Notes: a model not told the origin generated them from the letters alone. A stretch of DNA of 54,365 bases from Chromatiales bacterium (GCA_028278145.1 JANQEV010000054.1:1-54365); one strand, 5' to 3'. Positions 36,082 to 45,830 are shown, counted from the first letter of the stretch. Numbers and translations: made by a program.

Positions 36082-37060
36082 CTAGCTGAGCCTTACCCTG
36101 GGATCCACGATAGTGTAGGAGATATCGGTCAGCAACAGCCCCAATATGTAGAGCACTGAGCCAAGAAATACCATGGAACGCACAATGGCAAAGTCCTGGC
36201 GGCTGATTGCATCTATGGTGTAACTACCCAGGCCAGGTATCCCAAAAAAATGACTCGGTTATCAGGCTGCCCATGAATAACAGAGGCAGTACTACTACCA
36301 CACCGGTAAGTATTGGAATCATGGCGTTTTTCAACACATGACGAAACAGCACCAGGGTTTCTGACAGCCCTTTGGCCCTGGCGGTACGCACATAATCCTT
36401 GTTGATCTCTTCCAGGAACAGGGTGCGATACCAGCGGGTACCGGAACCGATGCCACCAATCACCCCGATAATTACCGGTAGGATTAGAAATTTAACCGCA
36501 CCCAACCCGGTTGCATATCCTGATATGGGCACTAAATGTAACAACTTACTAACCAGATACTGTCCGCCGATGATGTAGAACAGGCCGGATATGGACATCA
36601 GGATGACGCACAGCACCACGCTCCAGATATCTATATAGGTAGCCCGAAAGAACGCAATCAACAGGGCATAACTTATGTTGACCAGCAGACCCACCAATAG
36701 GACAGGAATAGCAATCGCCAGACTGGGCCACATACGCTGCGAAATATCATAGCCGATATCACGACCACTATCGGATGATCCAAAATCGAATTGAAACAGC
36801 TTGACCGATTTTTGGAAAAAAATGGTATCGGTTATCTTGTCTGTTCCACCAGCCTCTGAGTTATACAGCAAGGGTCGGTTATATCCCCGCTCCTCCTTCC
36901 AATTCTCGATGGCCTGGGGTGTTACCCGCTTCATACCCAGGTGCATCCGGGCCATGTCATCAGGAGTGTTCACTACAAAGAACAGCACGAAGGTGAATAT
37001 ATTCACCCCGATGAGTATGGGGATGGCATAGAGGATACGCCGAATGATATATGCCATCAT
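36082..37060 (-). pseudogene. Peptide ABC transporter permease (DppB/YejB-like), frameshifted
   Basis: The frame from the ATG at 37060 encodes 278 residues of a binding-protein-dependent permease (membrane helices at the start, EAA-like motif KDYVRTARAKGLSETLVLFRHVLKN) and then stops at 36224. The expected sequence SFFGIPGLGSYTIDA continues in another frame to a TAG at 36082-36084. The shift is caused by seven A (36244-36250, T7 on the coding strand) where six would keep the frame. With one base removed the protein is 325 residues, the usual length. It may be a sequencing error, a recent mutation, or phase variation. Its start overlaps the stop of the binding-protein gene (ATGA). The second permease and ATPases usual for this system do not follow. 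Confidence 0.75.
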
Positions 37061-39270
37061 TTGGCAGCACTCCTCTCATGACGGCGATAGACCACAACGG
37101 CCGGAATGGCAGTTACAACCAACAACAGCAGAAAGCTCCACACAGGCCAGAATATTGGCTTGTTCCATTCCCTCTGCAACTTACTGCGCAATGTTGGATC
37201 CACCCGTTTGTACTTGAGGGTATTGTTGGCCATAAGGTTGGGTTTTACATTGCTATACCAGGAGTGAAACAGAGAAAAGGCCTTGGGATGAAAGCCCCAG
37301 GACCAGGGGGCATCCTGGCGCAGGATCTCTACCATCTCATTAATGATCTGCTGACGCTCAGGGCTATTATTCATATTCTTCATGCGGTCAAACAGGGCAT
37401 TGAACTTGGGATTGTTATAGTTAGCCGCATTCTCACCCCCATGCTCCATCTTGCTGTTGGGACCATACAGCAGGAATAGAAAGTTCTCTGGGTCCGGGTA
37501 GTCAGCGTTCCAGCCCCACATAAAGATCTGCGCCTTGCCTTTTAGCATCTTTTCCTGAAAGCGGTTGTAGTCAGTAGCTCGGATCACCAACTGAACGCCA
37601 AGCTTGGCGAACTGTTTCCTGATCCAGTTCAATCTGGCCTTGCCATCAGGACCGGCAGAGGCGGTATCAAAATAGAGGGTCAGGGCCTGTCCGGTCTTGG
37701 CATCCCGTCCATTTGGATAGCCAGCCTGCTTCATCAGCTCCTTGGCCGCCTCAATTGACTTGCGCCTTGGCTTGCCGCCCACTACATCGTATACATAATT
37801 GTTTATGCCGGCTTCACCTGTACGGTGACCAAAAATACCTGGTGGAATAGGACCCTGGGCTGCCACCCCCCTGCCATTGGAGAAGATGGAAATATTCTCT
37901 TCAAAATCCACCGCAATGGAAATAGCCCGTCGCAGCAATCTGGCACGCTCCGAGTCTCCACCGATCACCGGATCTGCCATATTAAAACCCATATAGAAGA
38001 TTGATGTAGTAACTGCCGTTAGCAGATCTATCCCCTTCTCCTGCATGGCATCTGTCAGACCAACCTCACCCTGATCAGAAAACTGTACCGCCTGATCGAA
38101 GCTATCTGAGGAAACGCCTGAGGTGTCATAGTAGCCCTGCAGAAACTTGTTCCAGTAGGGGATACTCTCTTTCTCCAGACTATAGACAGCCTTGTCGATA
38201 AACGGCATGGGCTTGCCTGCATCCCGCAGCAGACCAGTTTTAACATCCACGCTCTCTCCAGCCTCAGGATAGCGTTCTCCATGAAAGTTTGGATTACGCT
38301 CCAGCACCATACGCAGATTTGGATTATTCTCCGATAGCATAAAGGGACCGGTACCCACCGGATACCAGTTCAGGTTGATATTGCGCTTGTCCATACCAGG
38401 CTGGGAGTAAAACCGGTCCGCCTCCCAAGGCATGGGGGAGAAAAACGGCATGGCCATCCAGTACACCAACTGTGGATATTTACCCCGCAAACGAATCTTG
38501 AAACTGTAAGTCCCGGTCTGCTCTACCCCCTCCATGGGGATCTTCCGCAAGTCCACGTATGGTTTATCCCCACCACCTGCCTGCTGCTTCTGCTTGGTTA
38601 CAGATTCCACCTGTTTGCCAAACTCACGGAACCCAATGATGTACTGACCGAGGGTGCCTGCTATAGGCGAGTGCAGGCGTGGATTGGCCAGCCGCTTGAT
38701 CTGATAGATATAGTCTGCGGCCGTCATCTCTCTGCTGCCAGTTTCAGGAAAATCAGAAAGCTTGTTGGCCCTGGCAATCTGGTCTTGGCCAAGGTTGTGG
38801 TAGGTATAATTTCCCTTCTCATCAGTTGCCAAGGCTGGGTGAGGCTGAAAGCGCACCCCCTGGCGCACCCTGATCTCATATTCACTTATGGCTATTTTAT
38901 CTTCAGCAGCGTTCTCCGGCAGGGTGACACCTGCACTATCCAGGTATCGCGGCACCGGAATCTCTTCTGCCACCAGTGGCACCAGCTGGTAGGGACGTTT
39001 CAGAAAATGATACTGCAGCAGAGGTTCGTAGATCTGAGCGATGAATACATACTCGTTGGAGCTATATGAGCGTACCGGATCCAGATGCTTGGGACGCTCA
39101 GAAAAAGAGCTATAGATAATATTCTGCTCAGATTCAGCCCGTGAATAGGGACTGTTTAATGCCGTCTGGTCACAGCCTGACAATAGTGAGGCAAGAAATA
39201 TGAGCAGAAGGCAGGAAGCCTGTGCCAATCCAGCTATTTTCTTCCCTACAGTATTATGAGAGTTCTTTTC
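37057..39270 (-). CDS. Peptide ABC transporter substrate-binding lipoprotein
   Basis: About 737 residues from a TTG at 39270; the open frame runs to 39360 but has no ATG and its first 30 codons look non-coding. From the TTG there is a basic n-region, a hydrophobic core and a lipobox (LLSGC), so the protein is a lipoprotein. The SBP_bac_5 fold shows IYEPLLQYHF, YPVGTGPFMLSENNP, and RDAKTGQALTLYFDTA. Peptide, nickel or related binding is the usual role. Unusually the C-terminus has a predicted membrane helix (FWPVWSFLLLLVVTAIPAVVV) and a basic tail. It overlaps the frameshifted permease. A short start also leaves room for the divergent fabI promoter. Confidence 0.85.
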   Translation of the reverse strand, partial: EKNSHNTVGKKIAGLAQASCLLLIFLASLLSGCDQTALNSPYSRAESEQNIIYSSFSERPKHLDPVRSYSSNEYVFIAQIYEPLLQYHFLKRPYQLVPLVAEEIPVPRYLDSAGVTLPENAAEDKIAISEYEIRVRQGVRFQPHPALATDEKGNYTYHNLGQDQIARANKLSDFPETGSREMTAADYIYQIKRLANPRLHSPIAGTLGQYIIGFREFGKQVESVTKQKQQAGGGDKPYVDLRKIPMEGVEQTGTYSFKIRLRGKYPQLVYWMAMPFFSPMPWEADRFYSQPGMDKRNINLNWYPVGTGPFMLSENNPNLRMVLERNPNFHGERYPEAGESVDVKTGLLRDAGKPMPFIDKAVYSLEKESIPYWNKFLQGYYDTSGVSSDSFDQAVQFSDQGEVGLTDAMQEKGIDLLTAVTTSIFYMGFNMADPVIGGDSERARLLRRAISIAVDFEENISIFSNGRGVAAQGPIPPGIFGHRTGEAGINNYVYDVVGGKPRRKSIEAAKELMKQAGYPNGRDAKTGQALTLYFDTASAGPDGKARLNWIRKQFAKLGVQLVIRATDYNRFQEKMLKGKAQIFMWGWNADYPDPENFLFLLYGPNSKMEHGGENAANYNNPKFNALFDRMKNMNNSPERQQIINEMVEILRQDAPWSWGFHPKAFSLFHSWYSNVKPNLMANNTLKYKRVDPTLRSKLQREWNKPIFWPVWSFLLLLVVTAIPAVVVYRRHERSAAK

Positions 39271-39389
39271 CAAAGTGCAGTTTTCCGGTACTGTACCTAT
39301 TTCGTCACAACATTCAGCGTATCCTGAATCATCGCATTCTGGCACGCTGTTGTCAGCCAAAAACCAGACTGGAGTATTAAGGCATTCCT

Positions 39390-40172
39390 ATGGGCTTCTT
39401 ACAAGATAAACGTATCCTTATCACTGGCGTTGCCAGCAACCGATCAATCGCCTATGGCATTGCCAAGGCCATGCATCGAGAGGGGGCAGAGCTTGCCTTC
39501 ACCTACCAAACGGAAAAGCTGCAGGGTCGAGTGGAAAAATTCGCTGCTGAGTTTGATTCCACGATTACGATGCCACTTGATGTAACCAGCGATGAGGAGA
39601 TAGAGAACGTATTTACAGAACTGGGCAAATCCTGGGATGGCCTGGACTCCATAGTCCACTCCATTGGCTTCGCACCACGGGATCAACTGGAAGGCAGCTA
39701 TGTGGATGCAGTTACCAGGGAGGGCTATGCCATTGCCCATGATATCAGTGCCTACAGTTTCGCCGCTCTGGCCAAAGCCGGACGGGGAATGATGGCAGGC
39801 CGCAACGGCTCTCTCCTCACCCTGAGCTATCTGGGCGCTGTTCGCACCATCCCAAATTACAATGTAATGGGCGTAGCCAAGGCCAGCCTGGAAGCCAATG
39901 TACGCTATCTTGCTGACTCCATGGGACCAGAAGGTATCAGGGTAAACGGTATATCGGCCGGTCCTATCCGCACCCTGGCCGCGTCTGGCATAAGTGGTTT
40001 TAAGAGCATGCTGGACGAGGCCGAGAAGGCAGTTCCACTCAGACGTAATGTAACTATCGATGAAGTTGGCAATGCCGCGGCATTCCTGTGCTCTGATCTG
40101 GCATCAGGCATAACTGGCGACATGTTGTATGTAGACTCAGGTTACCACATCGTGGGTATGGTAACCGGTTAA
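39390..40172 (+). CDS. fabI: Enoyl-[acyl-carrier-protein] reductase (NADH) FabI
   Basis: 260 residues; catalyses the last reduction in each round of fatty-acid elongation. The N-terminal nucleotide-binding loop is [13 protein letters not shown] (13-25), and the FabI active-site residues are Tyr147, Tyr157, Met160 and Lys164 (in [20 protein letters not shown]). Length matches E. coli FabI. A terminator follows 23 bases after the stop, so it is probably transcribed alone. It lies 4 kb from ppiD, which in many relatives is its direct neighbour. Confidence 0.97.
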   Translation: MGFLQDKRILITGVASNRSIAYGIAKAMHREGAELAFTYQTEKLQGRVEKFAAEFDSTITMPLDVTSDEEIENVFTELGKSWDGLDSIVHSIGFAPRDQLEGSYVDAVTREGYAIAHDISAYSFAALAKAGRGMMAGRNGSLLTLSYLGAVRTIPNYNVMGVAKASLEANVRYLADSMGPEGIRVNGISAGPIRTLAASGISGFKSMLDEAEKAVPLRRNVTIDEVGNAAAFLCSDLASGITGDMLYVDSGYHIVGMVTG

Positions 40173-40194
40173 CAGAATTATAATGCCACTACGA

Positions 40195-40227
40195 AAAAAG
40201 GGCAGGTGCTTGGCACCTGCCCTTTTT
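40195..40227 (+). terminator. Rho-independent terminator after fabI
   Basis: A perfect 10-bp GC-rich stem (GGGCAGGTGC) with a 3-base loop and flanking A5/T5, 23 bases after the fabI stop. The A run also lets it work for the convergent gene ending at 40252. Confidence 0.95.
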
Positions 40228-40251
40228 ATTTATCCATATCGTTTTAGCAAC

Positions 40252-40701
40252 TCAATCTGGTTCTGAATAGGTACTAACTTCTTCTTCATCACACAAGTTA
40301 TCCCAATCATTCCTGGCGCAGAGATAGGAAATACCGCCAAGAACCAACACACCTGCTGCTACATATTTCCAGTTAATCCCAAGATTGGTGGTGGTGGTAC
40401 CGTCTGCATTATATGTGACCTGCTTATCCAGCACATTCATTCCATTCAGCTTGAGTGCATCCAGTTGCTCACCTTTAAACTGCAGGTTTAGCAGCGGGGG
40501 ACGCTCGCTGTCGAACATGTTCATCCCAGGTGCGGAAGAGTTGGTCTGAGCTAGGGAAAAACCGTAGGTGGTCTCCTGTTGGGCCCCAGTACCTCCAAAA
40601 GGCATCTTCATGTAACCAAAGGGCATGATTTCATCGCCAGCCTGGACCTGAGGAACAACTGCCAGCATTATCGCTAGTGGCGCATATGCAAACTTTTTCA
40701 T
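40252..40701 (-). CDS. Hypothetical exported protein with C-terminal membrane helix (149 aa)
   Basis: 149 residues from the ATG at 40701, chosen over an upstream frame start at 40791 because MKKFAYAPLAIMLAVVPQVQA is a good signal peptide and GGA lies ten bases before it. The mature part has repeated Met/Phe/Pro-rich motifs (FGYMKMPFGGTG), LNLQFKGEQLDALKLNGMN, and a C-terminal membrane helix (YVAAGVLVLGGISYLCA) with an acidic tail. I do not recognise a family. It is probably anchored in the inner membrane or between both membranes. It has a long AT-rich upstream region. Confidence 0.6.
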   Translation of the reverse strand: MKKFAYAPLAIMLAVVPQVQAGDEIMPFGYMKMPFGGTGAQQETTYGFSLAQTNSSAPGMNMFDSERPPLLNLQFKGEQLDALKLNGMNVLDKQVTYNADGTTTTNLGINWKYVAAGVLVLGGISYLCARNDWDNLCDEEEVSTYSEPD

Positions 40702-41031
40702 TTTCGGTTTTCCTTTGATTGTCTGTTCAAGCAGGATGAACATACATTTAATTCTTGGCGTATTTATATTTGTTTTTACCACAAATTGCAAGACTTATAT
40801 CACGTTTTTTTACACATAACGCTATGATTTTATTAGTAAATATTCCACCAATACAAGCGCAGTCTTGCGCTTATTTTCATTGTTAATCATCATGTTAACG
40901 CAATATTTTACAGTAAAATATTACGTTATATCGTGATATTTTAAATTATTGTTGTAATAACACTACATACACGATAATTAGTCATAAACAACACAAAAAG
41001 CCACTTTTACAGATCCGGGCAGATAGCAGAT
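40702..41031. other. AT-rich gap with a 21-bp palindrome
   Basis: 330 AT-rich bases between two minus-strand genes. A perfect inverted repeat lies at 40902-40922 (AATATTTTAC, one central base, GTAAAATATT), and smaller inverted repeats flank it (GTTAATCATCATGTTAAC at 40882-40899, imperfect). It could be an operator or a hairpin after the TPR-glycosyltransferase gene. No gene seen. Confidence 0.45.
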
Positions 41032-43095
41032 TTACACGTCCACAAAATCATCCGGGCATTGCATCAGGCCAATATCCACCAGTTGTTGACTACCGGTAAA
41101 TCGTCTAGTTGTATCACTGAGATAGGAAAAATCCGGCCCTAACTCATTCAGGATCTGGTGGTAAGTGCTATAGCGGTACTGGCATAGTCCCTCTCTAGTG
41201 TTAACAGAGGCGTCACTGTCAGCACTCCACATAGAATCTACAACATCTGATTTCAGAGTCAGACTAAAGTGGAGCAATACACCAGTCACCCCAGAAACAA
41301 TAGCCGGAGTAGTGTTGTGATTGCCGGTGTACCTTATACCTCTTCCACCCTTTATCAAGGGTACTTTTTCCAGCAGCTCAAAGGTTTGGAAAAGCCTCTC
41401 ATTGACACCGCCTTTTACGTGCCGGTACGGGCATTGGGGGTTATTAAAAAAACGATAGTCAGCATCAAAGTATGGTGAATGTGTCAGCAGGTCTTCACCC
41501 GGCTGATAGTTGGTTTGCTGGGCAACCGTTTCCGGAAACATCTCCAACATAAAGGCGAACATAGCCTCATGTCCATTACGGTCCATGTAGTGAAGCAATT
41601 GTTTAAGGCCATTCTGCTCCATGCCAGGAAATACCAGGGCTTCGTCACTATCAACAAACAAACACCAGTGTCCATCACCGTATTGCTCAACAAGCTCATT
41701 TATCCAGCGCATACCTGAACTGACTAAAGCAAAATTGTCTGAGGACAGAAACACATGAACATCTGGCTGCTGCAGCAAAAACTCGGTTGTACCATCGGTT
41801 GAATCATTATCCACAATGAAAAAGCGGTCGATGCCAAGTTTTCGATAATACTCAAGGAACCAGGGAAGCTGCTTTATATTATTTTTAATGGGAGAGAACA
41901 GAAATACCTCATGCTCCACTGGAGACAGCGGGTTGCTGTCAATCCGCTCCATAGAAAAAGGTGCATCTATAGCAAGTTCATATGCCTGCTCATAGGCTTC
42001 CTCATATATCTGTTTCGCTCTATTCATGTTCCCCAGATAATACTGATACCAGGCTGACAATCTCCCCAGCTTCAGGCCAGCAGGAGATTCAGATAGATAC
42101 TTCTCTATATGTTGGCTGGCATTATCTAGATTGCCGTTTCTGATATAGGCCTTGATCAATATTGCTGCAACCTTCCTGGAATCAGGTAAGGATTTAGATA
42201 GACTCTCTAGTATTGCTATAGCTTCCCGATTTTTTTCCTCGGTCCAGAAGACCAGAAGAATGCACGCTTCCAGGATTTTTGCTTCCCAGTTTTCCGGGTT
42301 CTGATCAATTATTGCGCAAACCTCAGCAAGAGCCTTGGGAAGATCATGCTGCATGAGATAGCTTTCACATAACTGTATATGAAAGCGCACATCACCTGTC
42401 TGTTTAAGATAGGTATTACACAGCTCTTGAGTTCTATCAAACCTGACCAGTTTATGGTTAAGACTCCCTATATACGCAAGCACCACTTCTATATCATCAG
42501 GAAATAATGCACAAGCCTCTTCCCAGCGCTGTATTGCAAGATCTATATCTCCCATATTCGCAGCCAATCTGGCCAAGCCGATCCTACCTAGCGGTAGATG
42601 AGGATTATTGGTAACTAACTCAGAATACAACTCCTCTGCTTTATCAAAACGCTGTAACTTCATTAACATGCGCGCCTTAGAAGCTTGCCATTTCGGATGC
42701 TGTCCAGCAGGAAATCGTGAGATACAGATATCCCAACGTTGCAGTGCAAGCTCCCAGTTCTCGTATTGCTGTGCAACTTGAGCCAGTCCGGCATACCCTG
42801 CTGGACTATCTGGGTACATATCCGTCAATTCACGGTATATCTGTTCAGCTTGAATATAACGCTCTAGATGTACCAGTACATTACCTTTATGGAACAACCA
42901 CTCAGGTTCGATTAGTTCGGGAAACCGTTTCAGACATTCGTTCCATCGTTCCAGTGCAAGTAGCCACAGCTTTTGTTGTTGTGCATTCCATGCCAGACCC
43001 ACATAACCCACTGGAGATTCTGGTTGAGACTCTGCCAGCTCTTTCAAGATAAGCTCAGACTCGTTGAACTGTTCTAGACTCACTGACACTCCCAT
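41032..43095 (-). CDS. TPR protein with C-terminal glycosyltransferase-2-like domain
   Basis: 687 residues. The first 370 are tetratricopeptide-like repeats (for example YVGLAWNAQQQKLWLLALERW, IGLARLAANMGDIDLAIQRWEEA), followed at about 390-640 by a Glyco_tranf_2_4-like domain: SPIKNNIKQLPWFLEYYRKLG, FFIVDNDSTDGTTEFL, and the DxD-type motif FVDSDEAL. The likely role is sugar transfer to a protein or surface glycan in the cytoplasm. The frame begins in mid-repeat style and has no clear Shine-Dalgarno, so the true start could be a GTG two codons on. It stands between ppiD and fabI, where many relatives have nothing, suggesting insertion. Confidence 0.8.
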   Translation of the reverse strand: MGVSVSLEQFNESELILKELAESQPESPVGYVGLAWNAQQQKLWLLALERWNECLKRFPELIEPEWLFHKGNVLVHLERYIQAEQIYRELTDMYPDSPAGYAGLAQVAQQYENWELALQRWDICISRFPAGQHPKWQASKARMLMKLQRFDKAEELYSELVTNNPHLPLGRIGLARLAANMGDIDLAIQRWEEACALFPDDIEVVLAYIGSLNHKLVRFDRTQELCNTYLKQTGDVRFHIQLCESYLMQHDLPKALAEVCAIIDQNPENWEAKILEACILLVFWTEEKNREAIAILESLSKSLPDSRKVAAILIKAYIRNGNLDNASQHIEKYLSESPAGLKLGRLSAWYQYYLGNMNRAKQIYEEAYEQAYELAIDAPFSMERIDSNPLSPVEHEVFLFSPIKNNIKQLPWFLEYYRKLGIDRFFIVDNDSTDGTTEFLLQQPDVHVFLSSDNFALVSSGMRWINELVEQYGDGHWCLFVDSDEALVFPGMEQNGLKQLLHYMDRNGHEAMFAFMLEMFPETVAQQTNYQPGEDLLTHSPYFDADYRFFNNPQCPYRHVKGGVNERLFQTFELLEKVPLIKGGRGIRYTGNHNTTPAIVSGVTGVLLHFSLTLKSDVVDSMWSADSDASVNTREGLCQYRYSTYHQILNELGPDFSYLSDTTRRFTGSQQLVDIGLMQCPDDFVDV

Positions 43096-43313
43096 CTACT
43101 GGATACCGAAACATCTTGCTGTTCATTTGACATGCCAGGCGGTTGCTCCCCTCTGCCTAAGGGAGAAAGAATAAAGAGCTTTTGCAACTGCCTTATGCTG
43201 CAACGCTGTATAGCCTGCATACTAAATCTAACAGAAGAAAATATATAAATCCTGAGGAATCTATGTGCAAAAATTGGGAAAAAAGCAGAAGCCCAGGAAG
43301 CTAACATCATAGA

Positions 43314-43341
43314 ATTCCGGAAGATATGTATCTTCCGGAAT
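43314..43341. terminator. Perfect 13-bp inverted repeat after ppiD
   Basis: ATTCCGGAAGATA, two bases, then its exact complement. It lies 42 bases beyond the ppiD stop on the minus strand. There is no T-tract, so it may be an mRNA-stabilising hairpin or an operator rather than a classic terminator. Confidence 0.5.
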
Positions 43342-43382
43342 GACCATTGATTAAAGGCTGCCTAAATGTGTGTGACTCAGAG

Positions 43383-45296
43383 TTACTGTTGATTCTGTTC
43401 TGGGATTACTATCTCTGAAGTTTCCCGCACATTTCCTATCATGTGCTTGAAGCTTGCCTGACCCAACATGCGTTCCATTGAGCTTATAACGCTCTTTCTA
43501 TCCTGCTCTGCCAGGTTATCTGCAGAACCATCGCTTACCTGATAGAGGACCAGAACGACATGGTCTCCATTACCCAGTGTGGTTTCACCATACAGTACCT
43601 TTTCTCCATCTGGCCTGGGCATGGTAAACAGGGTATCCAGAATCTCTCCCGGTATCTCTTTTGCGGCACGTCCTATTTCTCCAGGCTGCTGCAGCTTGGC
43701 TCCACTCTTTGCCACCAGTTGCGCCAAAGACTCACCGGTTTTCAGAGCTGCAAGCAGTTCTTTACCCTTCTGTTCAGCTAATTTCGCTGCTGCCCGCTGT
43801 TTCAATACCGATTCAATTTCCCCACGCACCTTATCCAGTGACTGGGAACTTGACTCTTCATGCTCGGCTACACGCAATACCAGGACATGTTCAGCCCCCA
43901 GTTCCAACAGTTCGCTATTATGTCTCTGCACCAGAACATCATCGCTAAAAGCTGTGGTAATGACTCGACCTGCGGCCAGAACACCTTCACCACCATCACG
44001 CCCCATCCAATCGCTAACCTTGACCTTTAACCCCAGAGCATCCGCAGCAGGTTCCAGGCTATCCGGGTCGTCATAGGCCAGATCTCCCAAGCGTTCCGCA
44101 TATTCATAGAACAGACGACCAGCTTCTTCATTACGATAGGCCGCAAGCACTTCAGGACGGGCCTGCTCAAAGCTCTTGCCTGCTTCTGGACGGATATCGG
44201 TGAGTTTGATTATGTGGAAGCCGAACTGGCTCTGCACCAGTCCACTGACCGCACCCTTCTCCAGTTCAAAGGCAGCCTTTTCAAAGGCAGGATCCATAAC
44301 CCCTTTGCCAAAGAAACCAAGATCACCACCACTCTCAGCAGAACCTGGATCCTGAGATACCTCCTTGGCAACCGCTGCAAACTCTTCACCGGCCTTGATC
44401 CTGTTGAGCACAGCCTCTGCAGCTTCTTTAGCCTTGGCCACAGCAGCCTTGTCTGCCTGATCCTCAGCCAGAATCAGGATGTGGCTCGCCCGACGTCCCT
44501 CAGGAACTACATAGCTGTGCTTCTGCTGCTCATAGAACTCTTGCAGGTCCTCTTCCTTAACCTTTACGGTCTTGGCGATATTCTTGATGTCAAGTTCCAG
44601 GTACTCCAGTTTCACACGCTCTGGAGACATAAAGGTCTGCTTATTGCTGTTGTAGTGAGATTCTATTTCATCCTGCTTAAGGTCTACAGCTGAGATAAAA
44701 TCAGAGGCAGGAATAACCAGATAGTCCAGTTTTCGACGCTGATTTACCAGGCGCAGACTCTCCTTCAACTCCGCTGGTGTGACAATCTCGGAACCACTTA
44801 CCGCACGCACCAATTGATCAGATACCAACAGCCGCCGCATCTGCAGTTCATAGCCATCAGTGGTAAGTCCCTGCCGCCGAGCACCGTTCTCATAGGCGGC
44901 CTGACTGAATTTGCCATCCACCTGAAACGTAGGACTGTTCTTGATCATCCCACGTAGCACTTCATCACTGGTGCGCATTCCCAGTTTTGTGCTCTGCTGA
45001 TAAATCAGCTCACTGTTTATCATGGACTCAAGAACCTCTTTCCGTAACAGTTTGTCATCCACAAGTTCCGGGCGATACTCCTTACCCATGCGTTGACGCA
45101 GCTGTTCGCGAAATTGGCGATAGCTGTTCTCAAATTCGCGTTCAGATATTTCGCGATCGTTTACCGATGCCTTAATGGAGGTTGTGCCAACACCCAGATA
45201 CTCCTGGATGCCCCACAGGGCAAAAGGGATGCTGATTAAGATGACAATTACCCAGGCAATCCAACCTTGGGCTCGTTCTCTGATAGATTGAAGCAT
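43383..45296 (-). CDS. ppiD: Periplasmic folding chaperone / peptidyl-prolyl isomerase PpiD
   Basis: 637 residues: N-terminal cytoplasmic stub and membrane helix (about 14-34, WVIVILISIPFALWGIQEYLG), a SurA_N-like region (about 35-190), and a PPIC parvulin domain (about 265-365) with ASHILILAED, GSAESGGDLGFFGKGVM and QFGFHIIKLTD. The C-terminal part is a SurA-like chaperone region. PpiD sits at the Sec translocon and helps fold exported proteins. Position next to hupB, lon and clpX is usual in gammaproteobacteria. A tRNA terminator precedes it. Confidence 0.93.
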   Translation of the reverse strand: MLQSIRERAQGWIAWVIVILISIPFALWGIQEYLGVGTTSIKASVNDREISEREFENSYRQFREQLRQRMGKEYRPELVDDKLLRKEVLESMINSELIYQQSTKLGMRTSDEVLRGMIKNSPTFQVDGKFSQAAYENGARRQGLTTDGYELQMRRLLVSDQLVRAVSGSEIVTPAELKESLRLVNQRRKLDYLVIPASDFISAVDLKQDEIESHYNSNKQTFMSPERVKLEYLELDIKNIAKTVKVKEEDLQEFYEQQKHSYVVPEGRRASHILILAEDQADKAAVAKAKEAAEAVLNRIKAGEEFAAVAKEVSQDPGSAESGGDLGFFGKGVMDPAFEKAAFELEKGAVSGLVQSQFGFHIIKLTDIRPEAGKSFEQARPEVLAAYRNEEAGRLFYEYAERLGDLAYDDPDSLEPAADALGLKVKVSDWMGRDGGEGVLAAGRVITTAFSDDVLVQRHNSELLELGAEHVLVLRVAEHEESSSQSLDKVRGEIESVLKQRAAAKLAEQKGKELLAALKTGESLAQLVAKSGAKLQQPGEIGRAAKEIPGEILDTLFTMPRPDGEKVLYGETTLGNGDHVVLVLYQVSDGSADNLAEQDRKSVISSMERMLGQASFKHMIGNVRETSEIVIPEQNQQ

Positions 45297-45346
45297 GAGG
45301 TTTATCCCGTAATCAGAAGACGCTTTCTGCAGAGGGAAAAGAGAAA

Positions 45347-45369
45347 CGGGGCATCCTCTGGATACCCCG
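45347..45369 (-). terminator. Terminator after the tRNA pair
   Basis: Stem CGGGG-x-ATCC pairing with GGAT-x-CCCCG (one mismatch), loop of 3, followed on the minus strand by TTTCTCTTTT. It lies 17 bases beyond the tRNA-Asp 3' end. Confidence 0.7.
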
Positions 45370-45385
45370 CATCGCTCTCGATTGT

Positions 45386-45462
45386 TGGCGGAGTGGACGG
45401 GACTCGAACCCGCGACCCCCGGCGTGACAGGCCGGTATTCTAACCAACTGAACTACCACTCC
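45386..45462 (-). tRNA. tRNA-Asp (GTC)
   Basis: 77 nt including an encoded CCA. Acceptor stem GGAGTGG pairs with CCACTCC; anticodon loop CTGTCAC gives GTC; T-loop TTCGAGT. 7 bp from the tRNA-Val gene, so both come from one precursor. Confidence 0.97.
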
Positions 45463-45469
45463 TAATCCT

Positions 45470-45545
45470 TGGTGGGTGCTGCAGGGATCGAACCTGCGAC
45501 CCTCGCCTTGTAAGGGCGATGCTCTCCCAGCTGAGCTAAGCACCC
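45470..45545 (-). tRNA. tRNA-Val (TAC)
   Basis: 76 nt with encoded CCA. Acceptor GGGTGCT pairs with AGCACCC; anticodon loop CTTACAA gives TAC; T-loop TTCGATC. It starts 12 bases after the hupB stop, so hupB, tRNA-Val and tRNA-Asp may be co-transcribed. Confidence 0.97.
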
Positions 45546-45557
45546 TGAGAAAGCGCG

Positions 45558-45830
45558 CTAGTTTACGGCATCCTTAAGAGCTTTACCAGCCTTAAATGCA
45601 GGATTTTTTGATGCCTTGATATTAATTGTTGCACCAGTCTGCGGGTTACGTCCGGTACGTGCAGCGCGCTCACGTACGGTAAAAGAACCAAAACCTACCA
45701 GAGACACCTGATCTCCATTCTTCAGCGCATTAGTTACTGCGTCTACAAAGCCATCCAGTGCTCTAGCTGCGGCTGCTTTGGATATATCAGCAGACTCCGC
45801 AATTGCATCAATTAAATCGGTCTTGTTCAT
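45558..45830 (-). CDS. hupB: DNA-binding protein HU-beta
   Basis: 90 residues, the usual length for HU. N-terminal [19 protein letters not shown] and the DNA-binding arm signature [18 protein letters not shown] (46-63) are diagnostic. HU is a nucleoid protein that bends and stabilises DNA. A near-consensus promoter lies about 100-130 bases upstream. Downstream, tRNA-Val follows within 12 bases. The order lon-hupB-ppiD is shared with E. coli. Confidence 0.97.
   Translation of the reverse strand: MNKTDLIDAIAESADISKAAAARALDGFVDAVTNALKNGDQVSLVGFGSFTVRERAARTGRNPQTGATINIKASKNPAFKAGKALKDAVN

Noticed and set aside
36224-36250. Programmed frameshifting at the T7 run of the permease
   Set aside because: Nothing supports a need for two products and the base count fits a simple one-base insertion; kept only as a possibility in the finding.
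39271-39360. N-terminal extension of the substrate-binding lipoprotein
   Set aside because: No ATG, acidic/Cys composition without signal-peptide features, and it would cover the fabI promoter region.
40702-40791. Upstream extension of the 149-residue exported protein gene
   Set aside because: It would bury the signal peptide; a better Shine-Dalgarno precedes the ATG at 40701.
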